From assembly GCA_903892355.1 (NCBI GenBank), contig CAITIE010000019.1, positions 1 through 64,000 of the forward strand: a stretch of DNA of 64,000 nucleotides, given 5' to 3'. How positions within the stretch are numbered: position 1 is the first letter of the stretch; each line of letters opens with the position of its first letter. Both the position numbers and the translations under genes were made by a program. A model generated the notes under the pieces. That model did no database searches, had not been told where the DNA came from, and worked only from the letters and a program-made list of their open reading frames with translations. Shown here piece after piece: positions 16,368 to 25,514 of this stretch. Source of the DNA: an uncultured Pirellula sp. GTDB taxonomy: Bacteria > Planctomycetota > Planctomycetia > Pirellulales > Pirellulaceae.

Positions 16368-17339
16368 ATGAAACTATTGATCCAAATCCCCTGTCTTAAT
16401 GAGGAAGCAACCTTACCCGCTACGTTGCGGGATATCCCGAGGGATATTGCGGGGATCGATCAGGTGGAAATACTTGTGATCGATGATGGATGCACCGACC
16501 GGACCGTAGACATTGCGCGATCCGCTGGGGTCGAGCATATCGTCTCGTTCACAGGAAATCGAGGTTTAGGGTACGCGTTTGCCGCAGGGTTCGACTATTG
16601 CTTGAACGCGGGTGCGGACATCATCGTCAATACCGATGGTGACAATCAGTATTGCGGCGCAGACATCCCCAAATTGATCGCGCCCATTCTTGAACACCGG
16701 GCGGATATCGTCATCGGTGACCGGCAATGCTCCAAGGTTGCTCATTTTTCATGGTTGAAGCGCAACCTCCAGGCACTAGGTAGTCGAGTGGTCAGTTTCC
16801 TCGCAGGTATTGAGGTTCCCGATGTCGCTAGCGGGTTTCGTGCCTACAGTCGAGAAGCGGCCCTAAGCCTGGTGAATTCGACATCGTTCGACCATACCGT
16901 CGATCATGTTATTCAGGCAGGTCGTCGAAAGATCGTCACTAAGGTGGTGCCAATCCGTACGAATGAAAAACTGCGAGAATCGAGATTGTTCTCCAGTATC
17001 TGGACGTTCATTAGTCGATCGATCGGAATCATGGTACGCGTGTATGCCTCCTATCGAGCGCTGGTGATATTTACATTCGCAGGCTTGGTGTCGCTCAGCC
17101 TAGGGGCCCTGTTGGGCTTGCGATTTCTCTATTTCTTTTTCTTCGTTGCGGCCGAAAGTGACTCGCATGTCCAATCCTTGATTCTAGCTGCAGTGCTTCT
17201 AATCGCCGGTTTCCAAATGATCTTGACTGGTATCCTTGCCGATCTAATGAACTCAACTCGCTCGATCCTCGAGGACACGAACTATCGGATTCGAAAGTTG
17301 GAATCCGGGGAACAAGCACGCAAATTCCCACGTGGTTAA
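16368..17339 (+). CDS. Family 2 glycosyltransferase with C-terminal membrane helices (dolichol/undecaprenyl-phosphate sugar type)
   Basis: A 323-residue protein from ATG 16368; two TTG codons lie just upstream in frame. The catalytic GT-A domain runs over residues 1-215: I-P-C-L-N-E-E-A-T-L at the N-terminus, V-I-D-D-G-C-T-D for nucleotide binding, N-R-G-L-G-Y-A-F-A-A-G-F, and N-T-D-G-D-N-Q-Y as the D-x-D metal site. Two hydrophobic helices lie at about 230-255 and 262-290, as in polyprenyl-phosphate mannose/glucose transferases. Such enzymes load a sugar onto a lipid carrier at the inner membrane. The stop is 18 bases before the next gene, a polytopic membrane protein, so the pair probably works together, perhaps with the partner using the lipid-linked sugar. 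Confidence 0.9.
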   Translation: MKLLIQIPCLNEEATLPATLRDIPRDIAGIDQVEILVIDDGCTDRTVDIARSAGVEHIVSFTGNRGLGYAFAAGFDYCLNAGADIIVNTDGDNQYCGADIPKLIAPILEHRADIVIGDRQCSKVAHFSWLKRNLQALGSRVVSFLAGIEVPDVASGFRAYSREAALSLVNSTSFDHTVDHVIQAGRRKIVTKVVPIRTNEKLRESRLFSSIWTFISRSIGIMVRVYASYRALVIFTFAGLVSLSLGALLGLRFLYFFFFVAAESDSHVQSLILAAVLLIAGFQMILTGILADLMNSTRSILEDTNYRIRKLESGEQARKFPRG

Positions 17340-17357
17340 CAACTCGCGAAAGTACCG

Positions 17358-19145
17358 ATGTTATTTTTGAGCCTTGCGATACTGATCACTCTGATCGGCT
17401 CGATTGCGATCTTCGCGGTGCTGGAATCCGTTTTGGTTAGGTTCCTGGGGAATAGTACATCGGATGCATTCGACGTCGTATGGGCGGGATTGCTACTGCA
17501 AGGAGGCTTGCTTCTAGGAATTAGCTTGATCGCACCGATCAACATCTGGACGTGGGCGGTCATGATGGGAGTCATGGGGTTCAGCCTACTAAACTCCGCG
17601 AGGATTAGGAATCGGATTTTCCAAACGTTCCGTCAAATCCTAGAAAGGGTAGGTTGGAAGGGGGCGCTTCTGGTGCTGATAGGTGTTGGGATTTATGGTT
17701 CTCAATCACCATGCAACTATGATACTTTGCTGTATCACCATCAATCGACACAGTGGTATTCGAAGTACGGATCCGTACAAGGTGTCGCGCTGCTTCATTA
17801 CCGGCTTGGTTTTATCAGCTCAGCGTTTACTTTAGCCGCACCCTTTGAAAGTTTGTTCCCGCACCGATCAGCTACCCTGGTTAATTCCATGGCCTTGCTT
17901 CTGACTCTGTTGCAGATCGTAGCGGCGATCGGCAATATCGTGTCCGGTCGAACGACAAGGAAGGATGTTTTTTGGTGCTGCGGATTTTCGATGGTGTTGT
18001 CGATGCATCTGCTATTCCTGGATCCAGCGTCAGCGGCCCCCGATTTTCTGGTAAATGTAGCAACGGTATCTATTGCTGGCGCCATCCTCAATCGGATCGA
18101 TGGGGAGCGGGGTTGGAATGTTGCTGTTCTTACCGCGGCCATTCTATTACCTCTCGTCAAACTTTCTGCAGCGCCGGTTGCACTGTTGGTGTGCATCGAT
18201 GCGATCCTACGATGCGGGGAAGATCGGAAAAATATCCTCATCGTGACGGCAGGTGTCGGTGTGTTGGCGCTTGCAGCGATGATCGGCACATCATGGCGTC
18301 AAACTGGAAATCTAGTGTTCCCCATACCGGCCCTCCAGCGCGATGTTGCATGGGGAGTGGAGCCCGGCATGGCGCACGAGGTAAGTCAAGAGATTCGTAG
18401 TTGGGCACGTTGGGGGGGGCCAAGGCCGGAAAACAAGATCGAATCGGAGTGGTTCCTGGCTTGGATCCGTTCAAGTAAGGGGATTTTGTTCATGGCTGCA
18501 GCGTTTGGCAATGCCGCTGCCCTCGTGCTGATCGGCTTGCGGTCGAGAGGTCGATTGCGTTGCGATTACGCCCTTGTGATCCCCTGCGTTGGGCTGCTTG
18601 GGACGCTCTACATGCTGTATTCCGCCCCGAACCCGAGGTTTGGTTTTGGAATGCTCATCCTGGGTTGGTGCTGGATTGGGCAAGAAATGGTGTTCGGTCC
18701 ACGCCAACGATTTCTCGTTCACTCGAGTTTGGGGACGAGAAATGGGGGGGCATATGTCCAAATGGCAGCTGGGATGGTTTTTTTGCTGGCTCTGATAGGA
18801 ATCGGCGTTTTGCCGATCGATCCATGGCGGCGAGCGTTAAACGCTTTTTCAAAGGCTCCTTTGGTGTCCGCAGCCGACGGGCGTTTGAACTGGTACAAAC
18901 CGTCGGCCGTACCGAACATAGGGTACGAGCGCTCTGCAACTGGTCATATCAGTACTGCGTTTGCGATCGAATTTGAACGGGCTCAAGTGAACGATGTTGA
19001 GTACATCTATCCCGTGAACACCGACGTTGCCGGTTCGCAATCGATTCCTTGTTCCCTCGAAAAGATAATCGAGATCGAATTGGCAAATCCTGATCGAGGA
19101 ATTGCGGCTGGGTTCGTTCGCGGGCATATGGAGCCGTACCGATGA
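17358..19145 (+). CDS. Polytopic membrane protein, LIC_10190-like
   Basis: A 595-residue protein with about ten predicted membrane helices spread over residues 1-500 and a soluble C-terminal tail of about 90 residues. The loop around residues 120-155 reads N-Y-D-T-L-L-Y-H-H-Q and later L-L-H-Y-R-L-G-F. This recalls a family of uncharacterised membrane proteins (LIC_10190 type) that I associate with sugar-transfer loci; the acidic, aromatic loop after the first helices is also what GT-C glycosyltransferases use for catalysis. I make the GT-C comparison from topology only. It is coupled to the upstream GT2 gene, which supports a role in polysaccharide or glycoprotein assembly. Confidence 0.75.
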   Translation: MLFLSLAILITLIGSIAIFAVLESVLVRFLGNSTSDAFDVVWAGLLLQGGLLLGISLIAPINIWTWAVMMGVMGFSLLNSARIRNRIFQTFRQILERVGWKGALLVLIGVGIYGSQSPCNYDTLLYHHQSTQWYSKYGSVQGVALLHYRLGFISSAFTLAAPFESLFPHRSATLVNSMALLLTLLQIVAAIGNIVSGRTTRKDVFWCCGFSMVLSMHLLFLDPASAAPDFLVNVATVSIAGAILNRIDGERGWNVAVLTAAILLPLVKLSAAPVALLVCIDAILRCGEDRKNILIVTAGVGVLALAAMIGTSWRQTGNLVFPIPALQRDVAWGVEPGMAHEVSQEIRSWARWGGPRPENKIESEWFLAWIRSSKGILFMAAAFGNAAALVLIGLRSRGRLRCDYALVIPCVGLLGTLYMLYSAPNPRFGFGMLILGWCWIGQEMVFGPRQRFLVHSSLGTRNGGAYVQMAAGMVFLLALIGIGVLPIDPWRRALNAFSKAPLVSAADGRLNWYKPSAVPNIGYERSATGHISTAFAIEFERAQVNDVEYIYPVNTDVAGSQSIPCSLEKIIEIELANPDRGIAAGFVRGHMEPYR

Positions 19146-19311
19146 CATGGACGAACAATTTTGTCAAATTCTCGCTTGGATGAATAAATTCTAGGAAGTC
19201 GAGAATCGTATAAAGGTACGCTGCTTACTGTTTTGGACCGCTACAATAGGGTTCAATAGTGATTCATTTGTCGCGGTCTCGCACACCTCATCGTCCCTTG
19301 GAAACTTACTT

Positions 19312-22119
19312 ATGCGTCCGTACCCGATCCTTGTTCTGTTCCTCGTTGCGATTCAATGCGTTTTCGTTTGTGGCCAGGAGCGTTCCTTTGAATACCAGGA
19401 GGTGGTGCTAGACAATGGCTTGAAAGTGGTTTCACTCGAGGATTTTACGTGTCCCATCGTTGCGGTCCAGGTTTGGTACCATGTCGGATCGAAAAACGAG
19501 GAGCCGGATCGCCAAGGCTTTGCGCACATGTTTGAGCATATGATGTTCCGGGGAACCGATCGGCTCAACGAGACGGGGCACTTCGATAATATTCGAAAGG
19601 TGGGTGGTAATTGCAACGCCTACACGTCCTTCGATCAAACGGTCTATGTGAACGAGGTTCCGAGCAATCAGCTCGAGTTGGTACTTTGGCTCGAGGCCGA
19701 ACGTATGGCGTTTTTGAAAATCGATGAGAAGGGGTTTTTCACGGAGCGCAAGGTTGTTGAGGAGGAACTGCGCATGGGGCACAACCGCCCCTACGGTCGT
19801 GCGCCCGAAAAAGTGCTATCGGCGATGTATGGCGATCGTCCTTATGCGTGGACTCCAGGTGGGCAGATTTCTCACCTTCGAAAAGCGCCGATCGAGGAAC
19901 TAGCTGCCTTTTGGAACAAGTATTACGTCCCCAACAATGCAACGCTGGTTGTGGTGGGTGCGGTCAAGCACGACGATGTGCGGAAGCTCGCGACGAAGTA
20001 TTTTGGATGGATCCCACGATGCCCCGATCCGGAGCAACCGGAGTGCAAGCCATTTCCGATGGATAAACCTCGACCACCGATCGAGATTGCCGAAGACAAA
20101 GGTCCATTGCCACTCATCGGTTGTGCCTATTTCACGGTTGGCTCGGACCACCCGGACTCCGTTGCCCTCGAAGTTCTCATGGGCGTGCTCGGGGGTGGCG
20201 AATCAAGCCGTATCTATGTTGATATTGTCAAGGAGCAAAAGATCGCCCAGATCGCTATCGGTGGTTCGTTTTCATTCGAAGATAGTGGCATAGCGGGTGC
20301 CGGAGGTGTGTTGCTCCCTCTGGTTGGGGATAAATCGCTGCTGATGAAGACGATCGACAAGCATATCGAGCAGATCGTCAACGAGCCGATCACCCAGTCG
20401 GAACTCGATAAGATGAAGAATCAACTGCGCCGCAACGAAGTATCGGGGGCGACCACGGTTGCGAACAAGGCGTCGCGCTTGGGTAACTTTGCAGTGCTCC
20501 TTGGTGATACCGATCGTATTAACCAGCGTCTTAAAGAAATTGAAGCGGTTACCATCGAAGATGTTCAACGCGTGGCGAAGAAGTACCTCGTTCCCAATAA
20601 CCGCCGCGACATTAGGATCGAGCCAAGCACTGGAGGTATGCTGAAGTCCCTCTTTGGTGGCTCCAAGAAATCAGCCTCCAGCGAGGAGGGGCCTGCGCCG
20701 AGTGAGCCGACGACCAATCGCATCGTCGATCGTTTGGGACCCAAGGCGGGTGCCTTGCGGCCCGCTGATTTCCCCGAGAAGCCACCTGTTTCTGGGCCGA
20801 TCGATACGGTCCCTGAACCCGTGGTCGCCAAGAAGAGATTGGCCAATGGACTCAACATAGCCGTGATTAGCAATCATGAAGTACCCATGGTTTCCATGGT
20901 GTTGGGTATCCGCAGTGGTGCTTGGACCGAGCAGAAGCCTGGAGTGGCGGCGATGACGATGAGCATGGTTTCACAAGGGACCAAAAATAAGACCGCGAAA
21001 CAAATGGCGGAGGTGCTTGAAAGCAACGCAATTAGCCTCGCGGGAGCAGCAGGTATGGATAGCTCTTCGATCACCGGATCGGCGCTTTCGGACAAGGTTC
21101 CGCTTGCGATCGAGTTGCTCGCTGATATGGCTCTCAATCCTACATTCCCTAAGGAAGAGTACAGCATCTTGTCATCCCAAACCCTTCTGGGACTGACGAT
21201 TTCGACCAAGACACCCGAGTATCTCGCCGATCGTGAGTTTCGTCGAAGTATTTACGGCGAGCACCCGTATGCGAGGACGGTCACTGGCGAAGTGTCCGAT
21301 GTACGGGCCATAAAAATCGATGACATGAAGGAATGGTTTGCTGCCAATGTGCGACCGAATAATTGCACCCTGTACTTGGCAGGTGACATAACCTCCGAGG
21401 CAGGTTTCGAGCTCGTCGAAAGGTATTTGGGTGATTGGAAAGTGGATGGGGAGCTAAGCCTTCCTGCGCTCCCTGTATTGCCCGAAAAGACTAAGACGCA
21501 AATCCTGCTGTATGATCGTCCTGGATCCGAGCAGAGCCAGATCCGAGTCGGGCACGTTAGCATTGGCCGTACCGATCCTAGCTATAGTCAAGCGATGGTG
21601 ATGTCTAGCATTCTCGGAGGTTCGTTCAACAGCCGGCTCAACAAGGCAGTTCGAGTCGATAAGGGGTTGACCTATGGGGCACGGGGCGGGGTGTCGGCAC
21701 GGCGATTCGCGGGTGAATTTCAAATTAGCACCTTCTCAAAGACTGTAAGTACGGTCGACACGATTCGAACCATCCTGGACGTCGTCCAAACGATGCAGGA
21801 AGGAAATCCCACCGAGAGCGAATTGGAAGATACAAAGACATTTGTTACTGGATCGTTTGCGGGCGATCGGGAAACGCCGGAAGCGACCATCGGTGATTTG
21901 TGGCTCTTGGAAACCGAGAGCCTACCATCCAACTACCAAAAGTTGTTCCTGGGCGAGGTTACCAAGACATCCGCAGAGCAGGTGAAAGACGTTTCTGAGA
22001 AGCTGATCCATCGTGATGGATTGGTGATTGTTGTTGTGGGTGAAGCAGAGAAAATCAAAGCCGATTTAGAGGCCATCGCTCCCGTGACTGTCATCAACGA
22101 AGAAACCTCCAAAAAGTAA
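19312..22119 (+). CDS. M16 (pitrilysin/insulinase-type) zinc peptidase, double-unit
   Basis: A 935-residue protein with a signal peptide to about residue 20. It contains two M16 units joined by a Ser/Pro/Glu linker near residues 455-500. The first unit carries the inverted zinc motif H72-x-x-E75-H76, with the third ligand at E152 in the E-E-E-L-R stretch. The second unit (about 505-925) starts with V-S-M-V-L-G-I-R-S-G-A-W but has no H-x-x-E-H, so it is the catalytically inactive half that closes the chamber; it keeps the R-x-x-Y type substrate-grip region (K-G-L-T-Y-G-A-R-G-G). M16 enzymes degrade short peptides, here probably in the periplasm. The fused two-unit arrangement contrasts with the separate-subunit form found in many bacteria. 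Confidence 0.92.
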   Translation: MRPYPILVLFLVAIQCVFVCGQERSFEYQEVVLDNGLKVVSLEDFTCPIVAVQVWYHVGSKNEEPDRQGFAHMFEHMMFRGTDRLNETGHFDNIRKVGGNCNAYTSFDQTVYVNEVPSNQLELVLWLEAERMAFLKIDEKGFFTERKVVEEELRMGHNRPYGRAPEKVLSAMYGDRPYAWTPGGQISHLRKAPIEELAAFWNKYYVPNNATLVVVGAVKHDDVRKLATKYFGWIPRCPDPEQPECKPFPMDKPRPPIEIAEDKGPLPLIGCAYFTVGSDHPDSVALEVLMGVLGGGESSRIYVDIVKEQKIAQIAIGGSFSFEDSGIAGAGGVLLPLVGDKSLLMKTIDKHIEQIVNEPITQSELDKMKNQLRRNEVSGATTVANKASRLGNFAVLLGDTDRINQRLKEIEAVTIEDVQRVAKKYLVPNNRRDIRIEPSTGGMLKSLFGGSKKSASSEEGPAPSEPTTNRIVDRLGPKAGALRPADFPEKPPVSGPIDTVPEPVVAKKRLANGLNIAVISNHEVPMVSMVLGIRSGAWTEQKPGVAAMTMSMVSQGTKNKTAKQMAEVLESNAISLAGAAGMDSSSITGSALSDKVPLAIELLADMALNPTFPKEEYSILSSQTLLGLTISTKTPEYLADREFRRSIYGEHPYARTVTGEVSDVRAIKIDDMKEWFAANVRPNNCTLYLAGDITSEAGFELVERYLGDWKVDGELSLPALPVLPEKTKTQILLYDRPGSEQSQIRVGHVSIGRTDPSYSQAMVMSSILGGSFNSRLNKAVRVDKGLTYGARGGVSARRFAGEFQISTFSKTVSTVDTIRTILDVVQTMQEGNPTESELEDTKTFVTGSFAGDRETPEATIGDLWLLETESLPSNYQKLFLGEVTKTSAEQVKDVSEKLIHRDGLVIVVVGEAEKIKADLEAIAPVTVINEETSKK

Positions 22120-22168
22120 AATCGGCTTGGGGTTCGGTTGAGTATCTTCGTCGAAGCTTTTTTGCGAA

Positions 22169-22264
22169 GGCGATGTGAGCGAGCCTCCACCCGGCGCTCA
22201 CGCTTAGGGCTCGGAAGGGCTTCGCTTCGCGAATCGAATCCGAGCCACGCGTGTTAGCAAGTGG
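22169..22264 (+). repeat. REP-like palindromic element, copy A
   Basis: A 96-base element identical to the copy at 22538-22633. Its ends form an imperfect inverted repeat: the opening CCACCCGGCGCTCACGC and G-G-C-T-C-G-G segment pairs loosely with C-C-G-A-G-C-C followed by ACGCGTGTTAGCAAGTGG. The middle holds TTCGCTTCGCGAATCGAA, itself palindromic. It therefore folds into a long hairpin. It follows the M16 gene stop by 50 bases. Confidence 0.85.
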
Positions 22265-22337
22265 CTACTGGACGCTGAAACCCGGATCCCCCGATGCTGG
22301 TTATGAGCGATGCGTTGGAACTAGCAGGTCCAGCGCC

Positions 22338-22431
22338 CCTCAACCCGGCGCTCACGCTTAGGGCTCCGATGGAGTTCGCTTCGCGAATCAGATGCGCTTC
22401 GCGATTCCGAGCCACGCGTGTTAGCAAGTGG
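22338..22431 (+). repeat. REP-like palindromic element, copy B (diverged)
   Basis: This copy shares both ends with copies A and C but its central loop differs (CCGATGGAGTTCGCTTCGCG, then a second GCGCTTCGCGATTCC). It is followed, like copy A, by a segment close to ACTGGACGCTGGAACCTGGATCCCCCGATGCT. The duplicated unit therefore extends about 35 bases past the hairpin in copies A and B, but not in C. Confidence 0.8.
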
Positions 22432-22457
22432 CGACTGGACGCTGGAACCTGGATCCC

Positions 22458-22499
22458 CCGATGCTAGGCATGATCCATACGCCGATGCTAGGCATGATC
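22458..22499 (+). repeat. Direct repeat of an 18-bp unit
   Basis: CCGATGCTAGGCATGATC occurs at 22458-22475 and again at 22482-22499, six bases apart. It lies between REP-like copies B and C. Confidence 0.85.
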
Positions 22500-22537
22500 A
22501 TTACCCCGACTCGAGTCGCGATCAAATCGTCGTTGGT

Positions 22538-22633
22538 GGCGATGTGAGCGAGCCTCCACCCGGCGCTCACGCTTAGGGCTCGGAAGGGCTTCGCTTCGCG
22601 AATCGAATCCGAGCCACGCGTGTTAGCAAGTGG
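22538..22633 (+). repeat. REP-like palindromic element, copy C
   Basis: This copy matches copy A base for base over 96 positions. The remaining bases up to the next gene at 22741 contain only an unpaired stretch with GTTTTTTGC near 22670. Confidence 0.85.
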
Positions 22634-22740
22634 GGCAAATTGCTTGATTGCATCGAGCGAAGGAAGGAGTGTTTTTTGCTCAGAGTTTGAGCGGCTTTTT
22701 CGGGGGAACGAAGCGAGTTCGCATTTATTACACTTGGCGT

Positions 22741-22977
22741 TTAGTTAGCACGTTCTGAATCGTAGGAAATTGTGTGCCAAGAATTCTTTCCGCATGCGGG
22801 GCAACGCATCAGCCGCCTGGGATTTCCTTTGGCCTTCCACCGAATACCGCCCAACTCCCAAACGGATCTACCGTGGCCGCAAAGGCAACGCGCTATCCAC
22901 GAACGTGATTCGCGTTCCATGCTATCGCTCCAAGAGGCTGGTAGGATCGCTTTGAATAGACTCTGGATGGTGCTCAT
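22741..22977 (-). CDS. Small zinc-ribbon-like protein, unknown function
   Basis: A 78-residue protein with two Cys pairs, C31-x-C33 and C59-x-x-C62, flanking R-S-V-W-E-L-G-G-I-R-W-K-A-K-G-N-P. This is the shape of a small treble-clef or zinc-ribbon fold. I recall similar short planctomycete proteins with the same V-W-x-x-G-G-I-R core, but no function is known. It lies alone between the REP-like repeats and hemC, about 85 bases upstream of the end of hemC on the same strand. The start ATG at 22977 has no strong ribosome site. Confidence 0.65.
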   Translation of the reverse strand: MSTIQSLFKAILPASWSDSMERESRSWIARCLCGHGRSVWELGGIRWKAKGNPRRLMRCPACGKNSWHTISYDSERAN

Positions 22978-23062
22978 GTTCTTCGGAAGAGTATTAGGAT
23001 CGGTTTAGAATCGGAAGGGTATACCAACCAGCTCTTTGGCCGCAATGAACTTGCGAGTCGCT

Positions 23063-24016
23063 CTACGGATTCGGAGTGGGTTTTCGCGTTGCCGCGATCA
23101 ATTCCTCGGCGCCTTGATCGGCTAACTCGTTCATCGCGAGAGCAGCCAGCGATTCTGGTGTGGTCGATTCGAAAATGGTTGTCAAATCGATGGTGGTGGA
23201 TACATCGCTCGCGATCATGGTAACGCCGTCGGCTGAGTAGACCTTGGCCCTCATCCGCAGTTGCCCATCGCGCTCGGTGGCATGGGCAGCGACGGGAGCG
23301 AGGCAACCGGCTCGGAGCGCACGCAATAGCCCGCGTTCAGCTCGTACACAGGCTAGAGTCACGGGATCATTCAAGTTGCGTACGGCTTCGATGGCGATAG
23401 GGTCATGCGAACGTGTCTCCAATCCGAGGGCGGCTTGTCCAACGGCTGGTAGCAACTGATCGAGCGATAGCTTTTCAGTGATGTTGGCCTCGAAGTTAAG
23501 GCGATGGAGGCCAGCAAAGGCGAGGATGATGGCGTCGTAGGAGCCTTTGGCGAGTTTCTCTAAGCGCGTTTCGACGTTCCCTCGAATGTCGAGAATATTT
23601 AAGTCGGGTCTTAGGTGCAGCAGTTGTGCGCGTCGACGGGGAGAGCCCGTGCCAACGCGGGATCCTGCTGGCAGGTCCTTGAGGTTGGCTGATGAGGAGG
23701 CGATCAAGCAATCGGAGGGGTCTTCACGGGGCGGGACCGCCGCCAGGGTTAACCCGTCGATCGGTTCGGTAGGCAAGTCCTTGAGGCTATGTACCGCGAC
23801 GTCGCAGCGGCCGTCGAGGAGCGCCCGTTGGATCTCTTTGGTGAACAGACCGACGCCGCCTGATTGGCCCAACGGGGTCGTGGTAACGTCACCGGTGGTT
23901 GTAATTTTCACCAACTCTACCTGGTAACCATACCGCGTTAAGCCGTCGGCGATATAGTTGGCTTGCCACAAGGCAAGTGGGCTTTGGCGAGTCCCGATTC
24001 GGATACGTTGCGTCAT
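23063..24016 (-). CDS. hemC: Hydroxymethylbilane synthase (porphobilinogen deaminase)
   Basis: It joins four porphobilinogen molecules into hydroxymethylbilane in haem and other tetrapyrrole synthesis, in the cytoplasm. It has 317 residues from ATG 24016; a TTG at 24028 would add four. Diagnostic motifs are R-I-G-T-R-Q-S-P-L-A-L-W-Q-A at the N-terminus, H-S-L-K-D-L-P for the catalytic Asp loop region, G-T-G-S-P-R-R-R for substrate carboxylates, and R-A-G-C-L-A-P-V, whose Cys carries the dipyrromethane cofactor. Length and motif order are normal. No other hem gene is adjacent. It is divergent from cdsA with 152 bases between the starts. Confidence 0.96.
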   Translation of the reverse strand: MTQRIRIGTRQSPLALWQANYIADGLTRYGYQVELVKITTTGDVTTTPLGQSGGVGLFTKEIQRALLDGRCDVAVHSLKDLPTEPIDGLTLAAVPPREDPSDCLIASSSANLKDLPAGSRVGTGSPRRRAQLLHLRPDLNILDIRGNVETRLEKLAKGSYDAIILAFAGLHRLNFEANITEKLSLDQLLPAVGQAALGLETRSHDPIAIEAVRNLNDPVTLACVRAERGLLRALRAGCLAPVAAHATERDGQLRMRAKVYSADGVTMIASDVSTTIDLTTIFESTTPESLAALAMNELADQGAEELIAATRKPTPNP

Positions 24017-24168
24017 GTTTTCTTGCAAATGCTAGTGAAAAGGCGTATTCCTGGATATGGAACAATTTACGCTGGACCTCGGCAGGATGGTATTTCCTGG
24101 TAATATAGGGTTTCCTTCGATTACTGGCAGGGCAAGTCGCTAGCCATTCGTACCCTTGGTTTCCATCG

Positions 24169-25341
24169 ATGCACGACTTTTTCCAACGAATAACCGGTTC
24201 CTGGTTCCCACGCGGCATCCTGGCGCAGGTGGAGCAAGTGGCCGAAAAGCTTTCCAACGAAGGCTTGACTGAAGCAGCCACAGAAACGGGCAAAGCTGCC
24301 GCACTCGCGGTTCAGAGCGTAGCAGCGACGGCATCGAGCAAGGTCGGTTTGGATTTGCCCACGATTGTGCTTGCCAGCGTTGTGCTAGGAGTACTGGCAG
24401 GGGCATCGCTGGTCGCGAGGCACTTGACACGTCAATCCAACCCATCGATCAATCCCGCGCTGGTGCAGCGATTCGTGCAACGCCTGTGGGCGTGGTGGCT
24501 GATGTTTGCGATTTTGATCTCCGGGATGTTTCTGCATCGCTTCGGGACCATCGTTCTTTTCGGGTTGGTGTCGTTTTGGGCGTTCCGAGAATTTATCACC
24601 ATGACGCCAACGCGGCGGGGTGACCATCGCGCGTTGTTTTGGAGTTTGGTGGTGTTCACTCCGTTGCAATATGTGTTGATCGGTTTAGCTCAATCGGGGC
24701 TCGAATTTCGCGGTTCCAAAATCGACTTCTATTCGATTTACAGTGTGATGATTCCGGTTTACGCATCTCTGTTCATTCCAGCCCGAATTGCGATCGCCGG
24801 GGATCACAAGCGGTTTCTGGAACGTTCAGCGCAAATTCAGGCTGGACTTCTCATCTGCGTCTATTGCTTAAGTTTTGCTCCAGCTCTTTTGGATTTGAAC
24901 TTGGTTCGATCAGACGGAACTCCATGGGACGGATCGCGGGCTGGATTGCTGTTCTTTTTCGTGTTGATCTCCCAGCTGTCGGATGTTCTGCAATGGCTTT
25001 GGGGGCGGATTCGCAACAATCGGATTATCGCAAAGGATATCAGCAGCACACGGACGTGGGATGGATTGCTCGGCGGTTCGCTGTCGAGCGGTATTTTTGG
25101 AGCGATTCTCTACTGGGTGACGCCGTTCACGCCGTGGCAAGCAGCCTGCATGGCGATCGTTGTCGCCGGATTGGGATTTGCTGGGGGATTGACCATGAGT
25201 GCCATCAAGCGAGATCGTGGTGTCCGCGACTATGGCACATTGGTGATGGGGCACGCTGGCGTTTTGGATCGGATCGATTCCCTTTGTTTTTCGGCGCCCA
25301 TCTTCTACCATCTCACACGATTCTTTTTCAGTATCCCGTAA
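24169..25341 (+). CDS. cdsA: Phosphatidate cytidylyltransferase (CDP-diglyceride synthase)
   Basis: It makes CDP-diacylglycerol from CTP and phosphatidate, the entry to phospholipid synthesis, in the inner membrane. The 390-residue protein has about eight membrane helices. The CdsA signature near the C-terminus is readable: S-A-I-K-R-D-R-G-V-R-D-Y-G, then H-A-G-V-L-D-R-I-D-S. Relative to the usual pattern, the second Lys is Arg (R-D-Y-G instead of K-D-x-G). An N-terminal extension of about 70 residues, with an amphipathic stretch and a first membrane helix, precedes the common core; it makes the protein about 100 residues longer than the E. coli enzyme. It is divergent from hemC. Confidence 0.9.
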   Translation: MHDFFQRITGSWFPRGILAQVEQVAEKLSNEGLTEAATETGKAAALAVQSVAATASSKVGLDLPTIVLASVVLGVLAGASLVARHLTRQSNPSINPALVQRFVQRLWAWWLMFAILISGMFLHRFGTIVLFGLVSFWAFREFITMTPTRRGDHRALFWSLVVFTPLQYVLIGLAQSGLEFRGSKIDFYSIYSVMIPVYASLFIPARIAIAGDHKRFLERSAQIQAGLLICVYCLSFAPALLDLNLVRSDGTPWDGSRAGLLFFFVLISQLSDVLQWLWGRIRNNRIIAKDISSTRTWDGLLGGSLSSGIFGAILYWVTPFTPWQAACMAIVVAGLGFAGGLTMSAIKRDRGVRDYGTLVMGHAGVLDRIDSLCFSAPIFYHLTRFFFSIP

Positions 25342-25514
25342 TGATTTGGCAAGGTGTCATTCTCCGCAACTTTAGTTGAAAACTCTGGGTTGTTTTGGTT
25401 CGAGCGGAGTTCTGATTGGTGGTCTGGATTAGCCATTTCGTAGCTTCAGCTTTTTGAAGGCATTGGACCTAAAAGGATCGAACTGAGATTCTGTGTTTGC
25501 TATCATGGAGCCGC

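Noticed and set aside
22120..22740. Palindromic repeats as a CRISPR array or integron
   Set aside because: Units are about 96 bases with irregular spacing, no uniform spacers, and no cas or integrase gene.
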